A DNA stretch of 64,000 bases from SW4 sp042466115 (GCF_042466115.1 NZ_JAXHBQ010000001.1:2852001-2916000), one strand, 5' to 3'. Counted from the first letter of the stretch, positions 41,900 to 51,575 are shown. The notes: generated by a model from the sequence alone, not told the origin. A program made the numbers and translations.

Positions 41900-43605
41900 G
41901 CGCCCGCCCGATCCTTGAAATCGACAATCTGTCGATCGGCTTTCGTGCTTACGGGCAGTATCGCCGTGTGTTGCGCGATGTGTCGATGACCGTAGGCGCG
42001 GGCGAGCGCGTGTCGCTGATCGGGCAGTCGGGATCTGGCAAGACCGTGACCATGCGCACGATCATCGGCACGCTGCCCATGCCCCCCGGCGTGGTCGAGG
42101 CAGGGTCAATCCGCTATGACGGGCGATCCTTGCTGGACCTCAACAAGATCGAACGCAACAAGCTGAAAGGCACGGGTATTTCCATCGTGCTGCAAGACCC
42201 GATGCTGTCGTTCAATCCGGTGCTGACAATTGGTCGCCAGATGGATGACATCGTGCGCTATGCGGACAGCCGCCTTGGCCAGACCCGCAGCGCCACCGCG
42301 CGCCGCGATCACATCGTTGACACGCTGGCCAAGGTGCAACTGTCCGAAGGCACGCGCATTCTGGACAGCTATCCAATCATGCTGTCGGGCGGGATGCGCC
42401 AGCGTGTGCTGATCGGCATGGCCCTGCTGAACAAGCCACGCCTGCTGATAGCCGATGAACCGGGCACTGCGCTGGATGTCACCACGCAGGATGAAATTCT
42501 GGCATTGCTGAACACGCTTGTCGCCAAGGAAGGGCTGTCGCTGCTGCTGATCACCCACAACCTTGGGGTGGTGCGGGAAATGGCGGATCGGGTCTATGTG
42601 ATGGACAAGGGCCAAATCGTCGAGGAAGGCACGCGCGATGCGATTTTCACCGCCCCGCAGCACGATTACACCAAACGGCTGATGGCCGCCGTGCCGCCGC
42701 TTTATGGGCCTGACGTGGTGACGATTGAAAACCGCCACACCGAAACGCAGCCCGCGATTGCGATTGATGCGGTGTCCAAGGATTTCGTTGGCCGATCCGG
42801 CCTGTTCCACCAGAAACGCACCCTGCATCGCGCGGTTGATAACGTCTCCATCGACGTGCAACCCGGTGATATTTTCGGGCTGGCGGGCGAAAGCGGATCG
42901 GGCAAGACGACACTGGCGAAAATGACCTTGGGGCTGATTGACCCCAGCGCCGGGAAAATTCGCGTCGACGGGCGCAATATCGCGCAGATGGCCGGCACCG
43001 CCGATTTTCGCAAGCTGATCCAGATCGTCTATCAGAACCCCGGATCATCCCTGAACCCCCGCCGCACCATCACCGACCAGATCGCGGTGCCGCTGAAATT
43101 CACAGGGCACGAAACCACAAGGATCAAGACCCGCGTGGGCGAACTGCTGGAAATGGTCGATCTGCCTGCGGATATGGCGAATATGTATCCGCACGAACTG
43201 TCAGGCGGCCAGAAACAGCGGGTGGCAATTGCCCGTGCGCTGTCGGTGAACCCGCGCATTCTGGTGCTCGACGAACCGACATCGGCGCTGGATGTGCTGG
43301 TGCAATCGACGGTTATCGACCTGCTGCACCGCCTGCGCGACGAATTCGATCTGACCTATCTGTTCATCAGTCACGACCTGTCGCTGATGCGCAATTTCTG
43401 TAACCGCGTAGCCGTGATGCTGCGTGGCCAGATCGTCGAAGAAGGGCCGGTGGCCGAGGTGTTCGACACTCCCCGCCACGCCTATACCCGCGCGCTTTTG
43501 TCAGCCATTCCGGTCACGACCGATGCCGCCCAAGCGCAAAAACCAGTTGTTAGCAAAGAAGAACGCGCGGCGGTCCTGAACCCGTCGACCGCAATCGGAG
43601 GATAG
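41896..43605 (+). CDS. ABC transporter, two fused ATP-binding domains (DppD-DppF type)
   Basis: A 569-residue protein with two complete nucleotide-binding domains. Domain 1: Walker A GQSGSGKTVTM, signature LSGGMRQRVLIG, Walker B LLIADEPGTALDV. Domain 2: Walker A GESGSGKTTLAK, signature LSGGQKQRVAIARAL, Walker B ILVLDEPTSALDV. It would energise both permeases. Each half resembles DppD or DppF, which are usually separate genes. The start overlaps the permease stop by 4 nt and hyuA follows after 3 bp. Confidence 0.95.
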   Translation: MSARPILEIDNLSIGFRAYGQYRRVLRDVSMTVGAGERVSLIGQSGSGKTVTMRTIIGTLPMPPGVVEAGSIRYDGRSLLDLNKIERNKLKGTGISIVLQDPMLSFNPVLTIGRQMDDIVRYADSRLGQTRSATARRDHIVDTLAKVQLSEGTRILDSYPIMLSGGMRQRVLIGMALLNKPRLLIADEPGTALDVTTQDEILALLNTLVAKEGLSLLLITHNLGVVREMADRVYVMDKGQIVEEGTRDAIFTAPQHDYTKRLMAAVPPLYGPDVVTIENRHTETQPAIAIDAVSKDFVGRSGLFHQKRTLHRAVDNVSIDVQPGDIFGLAGESGSGKTTLAKMTLGLIDPSAGKIRVDGRNIAQMAGTADFRKLIQIVYQNPGSSLNPRRTITDQIAVPLKFTGHETTRIKTRVGELLEMVDLPADMANMYPHELSGGQKQRVAIARALSVNPRILVLDEPTSALDVLVQSTVIDLLHRLRDEFDLTYLFISHDLSLMRNFCNRVAVMLRGQIVEEGPVAEVFDTPRHAYTRALLSAIPVTTDAAQAQKPVVSKEERAAVLNPSTAIGG

Positions 43606-43608
43606 ACC

Positions 43609-45153
43609 ATGATACGAATTGGCGTTGATGTCGGCGGCACGAATACCGACGCCGTCCTGATGGACGGGGACAAGATCCTTGCCGGTGTGAAATCGCCCAC
43701 CACCGAGGACGTGATGGGTGGCGTCGCCGAAAGCATCACCAAGGTGCTGGATCAATCCGGCGTGCCTGCCGATCAGGTCGCCGCCGTGATGATCGGCACG
43801 ACCCATTTCGTGAACGCCGTTGTTGAACGCCGCCACATGGTGCGCACCGCTGCCGTGCGTCTGTGCCTGCCCGCCGCGCAGTGCCTGCCGCCGATGGTCG
43901 ATTGGCCCGATGATATCCGCGAGGCCGTGGGCGGCAAATACTGGCTTGCCAAGGGCGGCCACGAATTTGACGGGCGCGAAATCAACGCGCTGGATATGAC
44001 CGAGCTTGATGGCATTGCCGCCGAAATCGGCGCAGCGGGCATCGACACAATCGCCATTTCGTCGATCTTTTCGCCGGTCAATGACGCGATGGAACGGCAG
44101 GCGATGGAAGCGCTGCAAAAGCGGCTGCCGGATGCGAATTTCACCCTGTCGTCGGAAATTGGCCGTCTTGGTATTCTGGAACGCGAGAACGCGGCGATCA
44201 TGAACGCATCGCTGCGCGCCCTGTCCGCCAAAACCGTGCAGGCCTTTACCAAGGCGCTGGCGCAAGTCGGGCTGACCTGTCCCTATTACATCACCCAGAA
44301 CGATGGCACACTGATGAACCGCGATTTCGTGCAGGCCTATCCGGTGCTGACGTTTGCCAGCGGGCCGACCAATTCGATGCGCGGGGCGTCGTTCCTGTCC
44401 GGTGAATCAGACGCGATTGTCGTTGATATCGGCGGCACGACCACCGATGTGGGGGCCTTGGTCAAAGGCTTCCCGCGTCAGGCCAGCACGACTGTCGATG
44501 TCGGTGGTGTGCGCACCAATTTCCGTATGCCCGATGTCTATTCTATCGCCCTTGGTGGCGGCACGATTGTCGCAGGCGAAGGGGACGCGATGACCGTTGG
44601 GCCGCGTTCAACCGGCTATCGCATCCTGCAAGACGCGCTGGTATTTGGCGGCGAAACCCTGACGGCCACGGATGTCGTCGCCGGGCTGGGACTTGCCGAT
44701 GTGGGCGATGCGTCCAAGGTGGCGGGCGTCGACAAGACGCGCCTTGAAACCGCCAAGACCATGATCGACGAAATGGTTCACAACGCCGTTGAACGCATGC
44801 GCGTCTCGCCCGATCCGATCCCGATTCTGGCGGTCGGTGGCGGGTCGATCCTGATGCCTGACACGATGGGTGAACTGAGGGTGGTCCGCCCGAACCACTA
44901 TTCCGTTGCCAATGCAGTTGGCGCGGCAATCGGACAGATTTCAGGCGAGGTGGATCGCATCTTTTCGCTGGCGTCCACCACCCGCGAAGCGGCCTTGGCC
45001 GAAGCGCGCACCGAAGCAACAAACAAGGCCATCGCCGCAGGTGCGCACCCTGACAGCATCGAACTGCTGGATCAGGAAGACGTGCCACTTGCCTATCTTC
45101 CGGGCGGGGCGACCCGTATCCGGCTCAAGGTCGTGGGGTCGATGAATGGCTGA
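43609..45153 (+). CDS. Hydantoinase A / oxoprolinase family protein
   Basis: A 514-residue ATP-dependent ring-opening enzyme subunit of the ASKHA fold. Motifs: IRIGVDVGGTNTDAVLMDG (phosphate 1), IGTTHFVNAVVERR, FASGPTNSMRGASFL, VVDIGGTTTDVGALV and LAVGGGSILMP. No HyuB partner follows; instead two DUF917 proteins do. The product probably hydrolyses a hydantoin-like or lactam compound delivered by the ABC importer. AATCGGAGG before the ATG is a good ribosome site. Confidence 0.9.
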   Translation: MIRIGVDVGGTNTDAVLMDGDKILAGVKSPTTEDVMGGVAESITKVLDQSGVPADQVAAVMIGTTHFVNAVVERRHMVRTAAVRLCLPAAQCLPPMVDWPDDIREAVGGKYWLAKGGHEFDGREINALDMTELDGIAAEIGAAGIDTIAISSIFSPVNDAMERQAMEALQKRLPDANFTLSSEIGRLGILERENAAIMNASLRALSAKTVQAFTKALAQVGLTCPYYITQNDGTLMNRDFVQAYPVLTFASGPTNSMRGASFLSGESDAIVVDIGGTTTDVGALVKGFPRQASTTVDVGGVRTNFRMPDVYSIALGGGTIVAGEGDAMTVGPRSTGYRILQDALVFGGETLTATDVVAGLGLADVGDASKVAGVDKTRLETAKTMIDEMVHNAVERMRVSPDPIPILAVGGGSILMPDTMGELRVVRPNHYSVANAVGAAIGQISGEVDRIFSLASTTREAALAEARTEATNKAIAAGAHPDSIELLDQEDVPLAYLPGGATRIRLKVVGSMNG

Positions 45154-46249
45154 CACGATGAAAGAGGTGACGCTTGCGGATCTGGACGCGCTGGAAATCG
45201 GCGCGGCGATCCTTGGCACAGGTGGGGGCGGCAACCCCTATATCGGCAAGCTGCGCGTGCGCGAGGAGTTACGCAAAGGACGCAAGATTCCCGTGATTCC
45301 GCTGGCCGAACTGCCCGACGATGCGCTGGTCGTGTCGCTTGGCGGGATTGGCGCGCCGGTTGTCGGTGTGGAAAAGATCGAACAGGGCGAAGAATGCCTG
45401 CGCGCACTGCGCGCCGTTGAACAGGAGGTCGGGCGCAAGGTTGATGCACTGATTTCCGCTGAAATCGGCGGGGCCAATGCGATGGAACCGATGTTGACGG
45501 CCGCGCAGGCCGGTCTGCCGGTTGTTGACGGCGATGGCATGGGGCGCGCGTTCCCCGAAATGCAGATGATCACGTGGTCGATCTATGGCCAGCGATCCGC
45601 CCCTGCGGCGATGGCCGATGAAAAGGGCAATGTTGTGGTGTTCCGCGAAACGCCCAGCGACAAGTGGCTTGAAGATCTGGCGCGCGCCAGCGTGGTTGTT
45701 ATGGGCGCAGCGGCCGGACTGGCGCAGGCCCCGATGCGCGGCGAATTTGTCAAACGCGCCGCCATTCCGGGCACGGTGACACAGGCGCGCAACCTTGGAC
45801 GTGCGGTGCTGGATGCCAACCGCGACCACCGCGATCCGGTGCAGGCAGTCATTGATCACGAAGGCGGTCGCCTGCTGATGACGGCCAAGATCTCTGATCT
45901 GGAACGCCACCTCAAGGGCGGCTTTGCGGTCGGGCATCTGAAGCTGGAAGGCTTTGGTGATTTTCAGGGCGACAGCGGTAAGATCAACCTGCAAAACGAA
46001 TTCCTGATTTTTGCGCGCAATGGCGTGGTCGAGGTGTGCGTGCCTGATCTGATCGTTGTTCTGGATGCCGACACGGGCCACCCGATCACCACCGAAATGC
46101 TGCGCTATGGCCAGCGGATCGCGGTGCTGGGGCTGCCCTGTCACGGGTTGTTGCGCACACCCGAAGCCCTTGCCGTCGTCGGGCCCGCCGCCTTTGGCTA
46201 TCCGGACGTCACCTTTGCGCCGATGGAAACCAAGGAGGGGACAGGATGA
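45146..46249 (+). CDS. DUF917 family protein, copy 1
   Basis: A 367-residue protein with the DUF917 N-terminal signature LEIGAAILGTGGGGNPYIGK and downstream ISAEIGGANAMEPM, DGDGMGRAFPEMQM and DEKGNVVVF. Some members of this family have been linked to S-methyl-thiohydantoin desulfuration, and DUF917 genes commonly accompany HyuA. Starts 8 nt inside the end of hyuA and overlaps copy 2 by 4 nt. Cytoplasmic; reaction unknown. Confidence 0.88.
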   Translation: MADTMKEVTLADLDALEIGAAILGTGGGGNPYIGKLRVREELRKGRKIPVIPLAELPDDALVVSLGGIGAPVVGVEKIEQGEECLRALRAVEQEVGRKVDALISAEIGGANAMEPMLTAAQAGLPVVDGDGMGRAFPEMQMITWSIYGQRSAPAAMADEKGNVVVFRETPSDKWLEDLARASVVVMGAAAGLAQAPMRGEFVKRAAIPGTVTQARNLGRAVLDANRDHRDPVQAVIDHEGGRLLMTAKISDLERHLKGGFAVGHLKLEGFGDFQGDSGKINLQNEFLIFARNGVVEVCVPDLIVVLDADTGHPITTEMLRYGQRIAVLGLPCHGLLRTPEALAVVGPAAFGYPDVTFAPMETKEGTG

Positions 46250-47331
46250 AACCGCTCAAACAAATCACGCTGGATGACATGGGCCATATCGCCCTTGGCG
46301 GTGCATTTCTGGGCACCGGCGGCGGTGGCGATCCCTATATCGGCAAGTTGATGGCCGAACAGGCAATCAGGGCAACCGGCCCCGTGCAGGTGATCGACGT
46401 TGATGATCTGGCTGATGATGCGCTGGTCGTGCCTGTTGCGATGATGGGCGCCCCAACGGTCATGTTGGAAAAGCTGCCCCGCGGCGACGAGGCAATATCA
46501 GCCCTTCGTGCGCTCGAGGCTGTTTTGGGCCGCAAGGCCGATGCGATCTTCACGATCGAGGCGGGAGGGCTGAATTCGACCATCCCGATCGCCGTGGCGG
46601 CGACCGCCGGCCTGCCCATCGTCGATGGCGATGGCATGGGTCGTGCGTTTCCCGAATTGCAGATGGTGTCGATGACGATGGCGGGTGTGTCGGCCTGCCC
46701 GATGACGATGGCCGACGAAAAGGGCAATGCGATCACGCTCAACACCGTCGATAACCTGTCGACTGAAAAATTCGCGCGCTCCATCACCGTGGAAATGGGC
46801 GGCGCGGGGCTGATCGCGCTTTATCCGATGACAGGGGTCGAGGCAAAGAAGGCAACCCTGCGCGGGTCCATGTCACTGATCCACGACATCGGCAAGATCG
46901 TGCAAGAAGAACAGGCCGCCAACCGCAACTGCGCACAGCGCCTTGGGCGCGAATTGAAAGGTATCCGCCTGTTTGAAGGGCGCGTGATGGACGTTGACCG
47001 GCGCACCACCGGCGGGTTCGCGCGTGGCACGGCGATCATCCAAGGTCTGGACAGCTTCGAGGGCCGTGAAATCCGCCTGCATTTCCAGAACGAGTTTCTG
47101 GTCGCCGAAACCGATGACGGCACCGCGCTGGCAACGACACCCGATCTGATCTGCCTGCTGGACCTTGAAACCGGTGTGCCGATCACAACCGAAACGATGG
47201 GCTATGGCTTTCGGGTCATTGTCTTTGGTCTGCCCTGCGATCCCGCCTGGCGATCTGACCACGGCCTGCAACTCGTGGGCCCGCGCTATTTTGGCTACGA
47301 GCATGACTATGTTCCAATAGAAGACCTTTGA
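46246..47331 (+). CDS. DUF917 family protein, copy 2
   Basis: A 361-residue paralogue of the preceding gene. Matching blocks are IALGGAFLGTGGGGDPYIGK, FTIEAGGLNSTIPI, DGDGMGRAFPELQM and DEKGNAITL, with divergence elsewhere. Tandem retention of two coupled copies suggests a hetero-oligomer or two consecutive steps. The stop is 37 bp before the binding-protein start. Confidence 0.88.
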   Translation: MKPLKQITLDDMGHIALGGAFLGTGGGGDPYIGKLMAEQAIRATGPVQVIDVDDLADDALVVPVAMMGAPTVMLEKLPRGDEAISALRALEAVLGRKADAIFTIEAGGLNSTIPIAVAATAGLPIVDGDGMGRAFPELQMVSMTMAGVSACPMTMADEKGNAITLNTVDNLSTEKFARSITVEMGGAGLIALYPMTGVEAKKATLRGSMSLIHDIGKIVQEEQAANRNCAQRLGRELKGIRLFEGRVMDVDRRTTGGFARGTAIIQGLDSFEGREIRLHFQNEFLVAETDDGTALATTPDLICLLDLETGVPITTETMGYGFRVIVFGLPCDPAWRSDHGLQLVGPRYFGYEHDYVPIEDL

Positions 47332-47368
47332 AGGTCCGCAAATGATGAAACCAACAAGGAGAAATGTA

Positions 47369-48937
47369 ATGAAACCCCTTCGTTCCCTACTGCTGGCCGC
47401 GACGGCCACGGGTGCGCTGCTGTCGGCGGCCCCCGCCTTTGCCCAGAATGTCGTGACCGTCAATACGGTGCAGATTTTCGGCACGGTCGATCCGGCCAAG
47501 ATCAACGATTACACCGAATACATGGCTGGCGTGAACATGTATGAAGCGCTGACCACACTTGATGGTGACGGTGCGATCCAGCCGCTGCTGGCCGAAAGCT
47601 GGGAGGTGTCGGATGACACGCTCACATGGACATTCACCCTCAAGGAAGGCGCGCTGTTTCAGGACGGCACCCCCGTCGAGGCCAAGGATGTTGTCTGGTC
47701 CATCGAACGCCTGATGGCGATCAACGAAGGGCCGTCATACCTCTTTAGCCCGATCCTGTCCGAAGGCGCGGTGACGGAAATCGACAGCCGCACAGTGCAA
47801 ATCGTGCTTGATGATATCTATACGCCTTTCCTGACGACCACGCCGATCCTGTTCATCGTGAACGCGGATCTGGCCCTTGAAAATGCGACAGATGCCGACC
47901 CTTGGGCGCAAGACTACCTTGCCAATAATTCGGCAGGGGCCGGGGCGTTCATGCTTGATAGCTGGAACCGCGGCGCATCCATGACCATGAAACGGTTTGC
48001 CGATTATCACCTTGGCTGGGACGATCAGGCCATCGACGAGGTCCGCTTTGTCGTCACCAACGAAGAAGCAACCGTCAAGGCTCTGGCGCAGGCCGGTGAA
48101 CTGTCGCTGTCCTCGGACGGGCAGGCGCAGGAAACCTATGCCGCAATTGGCGCATTGGACGACTACCGGATCGTTGAATACCCCACGGCGACGAACTTTT
48201 ACTTCAAGCTGAACAACCAGCGTCCGCCGACCGATGATCTTGATATCCGCCGCGCACTGGCTTTGGCCACGGATTACGACACGATCCGCGAATTCCTGCT
48301 GCCCGGTGAACCGCTTGCCGGTCCGATGCCGCCGGTCTTTGCCGATGCCTTCCCCGATGACGTGCTGCCGCCAGAATTTGATCTGGATGCCGCGCGTGCC
48401 TTGGTCGAAGGATCGTCTTACGGCGGGCAGGGGCCAATCGACATCGAAATGATGTATGTCGCGGGCCTCGCCTTCGAGGAAGAAATCGCGCTGCTGCAAA
48501 AGTCGATCCTCGATACGATCGGGTTCAACACCATTCTGAAGCCCGAACCGTGGAACCGGATGACGGAACTTGCCGGCAACGTGGAAACCACCCCGCACAT
48601 GACGCAGGTGTTTTACGGGGCCACCTATCCGTCGCCCGACAGCTACTTCTTCAACCAGTTCCACTCCAGCGCGGCTGGCACGTGGCAGTCGATGGACTGG
48701 CTGCTGGATGATGATGTTGACGCGATGATCGACGAAGCCCGCGCCACCGTCGATGTGGATGCGCAAAACGCGATCTACGCCGATTTGCAGCGCAAGCTGG
48801 TGGATGAACAGGTTGCCGTATTTGTGCTGACCCAGCGGTCACAACAAGCCCAGCACAACTGCCTTGACGGGTTTACATGGGTGCCGATGCAAAGCTTCGA
48901 ATTCAACTTCCACACCATGAAATGGATCTGCGACTAG
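47369..48937 (+). CDS. ABC transporter periplasmic substrate-binding protein (family 5)
   Basis: A 522-residue exported binding protein. Start ATG 47369 follows AAGGAG; an in-frame ATG at 47342 lacks such a site. Signal peptide residues 1-25 (LRSLLLAATATGALLSAAPAFA, cut before QNVVT). The mature domain has YEALTTLDGDGAIQPLLAES, WEVSDDTLTWTFTLKEGALF and DGTPVEAKDVVWSIERL, the SBP_bac_5 pattern of peptide and opine transporters. Unusually it is the last gene of the operon. A perfect hairpin terminator follows. Confidence 0.93.
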   Translation: MKPLRSLLLAATATGALLSAAPAFAQNVVTVNTVQIFGTVDPAKINDYTEYMAGVNMYEALTTLDGDGAIQPLLAESWEVSDDTLTWTFTLKEGALFQDGTPVEAKDVVWSIERLMAINEGPSYLFSPILSEGAVTEIDSRTVQIVLDDIYTPFLTTTPILFIVNADLALENATDADPWAQDYLANNSAGAGAFMLDSWNRGASMTMKRFADYHLGWDDQAIDEVRFVVTNEEATVKALAQAGELSLSSDGQAQETYAAIGALDDYRIVEYPTATNFYFKLNNQRPPTDDLDIRRALALATDYDTIREFLLPGEPLAGPMPPVFADAFPDDVLPPEFDLDAARALVEGSSYGGQGPIDIEMMYVAGLAFEEEIALLQKSILDTIGFNTILKPEPWNRMTELAGNVETTPHMTQVFYGATYPSPDSYFFNQFHSSAAGTWQSMDWLLDDDVDAMIDEARATVDVDAQNAIYADLQRKLVDEQVAVFVLTQRSQQAQHNCLDGFTWVPMQSFEFNFHTMKWICD

Positions 48938-48948
48938 GCAGACCGACC

Positions 48949-48980
48949 GCGGCGACGCCCAAGCAATCCGGCGTCGCCGC
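48949..48980. terminator. Bidirectional hairpin terminator
   Basis: GCGGCGACGCC - 10-nt loop - GGCGTCGCCGC is a perfect 11-bp stem between the convergent binding-protein and protease genes, 12 bp after one stop and 6 bp from the other. No T tract on either side. Confidence 0.72.
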
Positions 48981-48985
48981 CACAC

Positions 48986-50410
48986 CTAATACGTGCAGGT
49001 GATCAGACCGGTATAGGCGGCCGCACTTTCGGCAATGTCTTCGGGTGCCAAAGGATCATCAGCTAGCCCAAGCAGTGGTTCGATACCGTGCTGGAACAAG
49101 AACAGCTTGGCCAATTCACCACGGATCGCAAAGTTCACGTTCTGTGGAATATCGCCGACCTCGTCCGCGACAACCTGCGCATCAAGTTTGGACACGACGA
49201 CCCCCACAACTTCACCGTCAGCGGCAATGACCGGACCGCCGGAATTGCCCGGCTGCACCGGCGCAGTGATTTGCATGCCGCCGACTGCGCCGCCAAACCC
49301 CATCTGCGACGAAACGGCACCGCGCGTGACATTCAGCCCTGTCAGAATGTCGCTTAACGGATATCCAACCACAGTCACGTCCGAGTTCAGTCGGGCAGGC
49401 GTGGGTGAAAACCGCGCAACCGCCTGAGGATCAAGCGATCCAACCGCGATGATTGCAAGGTCAAACTCCTCGGACGCCGCAACGACTGATGCGGGCCGCC
49501 CGTCATAGGCCAGTGTGCGGCAACCTGCGACGACGTGCTCGTTCGTCAGCACATGGCCTTGGCCGCTGACGACGAATCCCGTGCCGGTCGATCCGCTGGA
49601 ACTGGGCGCAGCTGGCGCTTCGGGTTGATCCGCAGGCGGCACGCCCTCGGCCAATAATGCAGTGGCCTGACGGATCACGCGGTCAAGTTTGCCATCAGGC
49701 GTGATTGTTACGGGGTCGGCCCACCCAACCGAAATGCTTGCGGCAACGGCGTTCAGGATAGGCACATCGCGCCGTTCGGCCGATAGCATGACAGTATGCC
49801 AGGCGCCGTCAATGTAGTTGGAGCGCGTGTAAAGAATGCCGCCTCCCGCCGTTTCAGCGCTGGTTATGACAAAGTCCTGACGGCGCACCGTATAGGGCGA
49901 AGCCGCGCGGACATGGCTGTCATAGGTGTAGTCATGCAAACGCTGCACCGTGTCGCGGGTGTGAATACCGGTCGAATAGGCAAGGCTGCTGTTGGCGTGG
50001 CGCCAGTTCACGAAATACACGCTTGAAGGTTCAGACACGGCGGCGCGATAGGGGTAAAGCATCGACATCTCTAGCCCGTCGAAGTGGCGGATTGCCCAGC
50101 CATCACGTTCAAAGATATCCATAAACCGAAATGCGAGTGCCGCCATGTGCCAGTCCTCGGCCCCCGTGCCAAATTCTGCACGGGCATAGGCGTTCAGCGC
50201 AGTTTGACTCAGCCGCCCCCAATCCCCATCAAGTAACCCGTTGTAGTGCCCCTCAAAGGCAAGGGCCGTTTGCAAGAACCGCTTGTCTGCATAAGTCAGA
50301 CCGTCCGCGCGAAAGTCGCGAAACAGGTCGTCGTAGTTCTGGGCAATCGCAGGGGCCGCAAACACCAGCAACCACAACCCCGTCAGAAAAAAGCGAAAGA
50401 AGCTACGCAT
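48986..50410 (-). CDS. Secreted trypsin-like serine protease with peptidoglycan-binding-like N-terminal region
   Basis: A 474-residue exported protease. Residues 1-24 are a signal peptide ending APAIAQ. A PG-binding-1-like helical stretch follows (LQTALAFEGHYNGLLDGDWG, residues about 46-65). The protease domain near 270-430 has the triad His in VLTNEHVVAGC, Asp in EFDLAIIAVG and Ser in QPGNSGGPVI, with a disulfide-style Cys after the His. The GGTGAG ribosome site favours the second of two adjacent ATGs (50410 rather than 50413). Likely periplasmic quality control or cell-envelope processing. Confidence 0.9.
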   Translation of the reverse strand: MRSFFRFFLTGLWLLVFAAPAIAQNYDDLFRDFRADGLTYADKRFLQTALAFEGHYNGLLDGDWGRLSQTALNAYARAEFGTGAEDWHMAALAFRFMDIFERDGWAIRHFDGLEMSMLYPYRAAVSEPSSVYFVNWRHANSSLAYSTGIHTRDTVQRLHDYTYDSHVRAASPYTVRRQDFVITSAETAGGGILYTRSNYIDGAWHTVMLSAERRDVPILNAVAASISVGWADPVTITPDGKLDRVIRQATALLAEGVPPADQPEAPAAPSSSGSTGTGFVVSGQGHVLTNEHVVAGCRTLAYDGRPASVVAASEEFDLAIIAVGSLDPQAVARFSPTPARLNSDVTVVGYPLSDILTGLNVTRGAVSSQMGFGGAVGGMQITAPVQPGNSGGPVIAADGEVVGVVVSKLDAQVVADEVGDIPQNVNFAIRGELAKLFLFQHGIEPLLGLADDPLAPEDIAESAAAYTGLITCTY

Positions 50411-50512
50411 CATATCTCACCACTTGGCGTCCGCACTTGCATCTGTTCAAGAGATTGGAAATCATCGGGTTTGTCCAGTCGGGGCAACTGCAAACAATGA
50501 AAGGGCCATGCG

Positions 50513-51367
50513 ATGAAATTGGTGCGATACGGGAAGGTTGGTGCGGAAAAGCCCGGGATGCTGGACGCCGGGGGCTGCATTCGCGATCTCTCGGATATGG
50601 TGCCTGACATTTCCGGCCAGGTCCTGACCCGCGCTGGCATTGACCGGTTGCGCGCGCTTGATCCTGCGACCCTGCCGCTTGTGCAGGGAACACCGCAGGA
50701 CGATATCCGCCTTGGTGCATGTGTTGGCAATGTCGGGAAATTCGTCTGCATCGGCTTGAACTATGCAGATCACGCTGCCGAAGCGGGCCTTGATATCCCA
50801 CCTGAACCGGTCATTTTCAGCAAGTGGACCTCGTGCATCGTTGGACCGGACGACGATGTGATTCTACCTCGCGGCGCGCAAAAGACCGATTGGGAGGTCG
50901 AACTGGCCATCGTGATCGGTGATGGCGGCAGCTACATTGCAGAACGCGATGCGCTGGCGCATGTGGCCGGGTTTTGCATCGTCAACGATGTTTCGGAACG
51001 GGAATACCAGATCGAACGTGCCGGCACGTGGGACAAGGGAAAGGGCTGTGATACCTTCGGGCCGATCGGCCCGTGGCTCGTGACCCCTGACGAGGTTGGC
51101 GATCATGAAAACCTTGGCATGTGGCTCGAGGTTGACGGGCAGCGCTATCAAAACGGCAATACGTCAACGATGGTCTATGGAGTGGCGCAGCTTGTGGCCT
51201 ATTGCAGCCAATTCATGTCGTTGCAACCCGGTGACATTATTTCAACCGGAACGCCGCCCGGTGTGGGTATGGGGCAAAAGCCGCCCGTCTATCTGCGCGG
51301 TGGCGAAACGATGCGGCTTGGCATCGAAAAACTGGGCACGCAATGCCAACGCGTGCGCAAATCCTGA
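50513..51367 (+). CDS. Fumarylacetoacetate hydrolase family protein
   Basis: A 284-residue FAH-fold enzyme that cleaves or decarboxylates a beta-diketone or ureidoglycolate-like substrate with a divalent metal. Visible are FVCIGLNYADHAAEAG, EPVIFSKWTSCIVGPDDDVI, DWEVELAIVIGDGG (metal Glu residues), NDVSEREYQ, KGCDTFGPIGPW and the C-terminal STGTPPGVGMGQKPPVYL. Divergent from the protease gene (about 100 bp shared upstream region). The exact substrate is unknown. Confidence 0.9.
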   Translation: MKLVRYGKVGAEKPGMLDAGGCIRDLSDMVPDISGQVLTRAGIDRLRALDPATLPLVQGTPQDDIRLGACVGNVGKFVCIGLNYADHAAEAGLDIPPEPVIFSKWTSCIVGPDDDVILPRGAQKTDWEVELAIVIGDGGSYIAERDALAHVAGFCIVNDVSEREYQIERAGTWDKGKGCDTFGPIGPWLVTPDEVGDHENLGMWLEVDGQRYQNGNTSTMVYGVAQLVAYCSQFMSLQPGDIISTGTPPGVGMGQKPPVYLRGGETMRLGIEKLGTQCQRVRKS

Positions 51368-51403
51368 GGTCGCATCAGTTTGGCAAAGGATCGGGAAACA
51401 CCA

Positions 51404-51478
51404 TGGCAGTCCCTAGGGGAATCGAACCCCTCTTTCCAGGTTGAAAACCTGGCGTCCTAACCGATAGACGAAGGGACC
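51404..51478 (-). tRNA. tRNA-Glu (TTC anticodon)
   Basis: The reverse complement gives a 75-nt cloverleaf with encoded CCA: acceptor GGTCCCT/AGGGACT (closing G-T pair), anticodon stem CCAGG/CCTGG with loop TTTTCAA (anticodon TTC), T stem AGGGG/CCCCT, discriminator G. It sits downstream of recJ on the same strand. Confidence 0.96.
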
Positions 51479-51537
51479 GCACTTGGTGAGCCGCTTTTAG
51501 GGAAACCGTTTGCCAAGGGCAAGGGGGTTTTTCGCGG

Positions 51538-51552
51538 AAAATTGCGAATTTT
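51538..51552 (-). terminator. Possible terminator after recJ
   Basis: AAAATT-GCG-AATTTT is a perfect but AT-only 6-bp inverted repeat 23 bp beyond the recJ stop, before tRNA-Glu. It is weak by itself. The 98-bp gap between tRNA-Glu and recJ shows nothing else. Confidence 0.3.
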
Positions 51553-51575
51553 TTGGGCCTGAATTTCAAGGGTTT

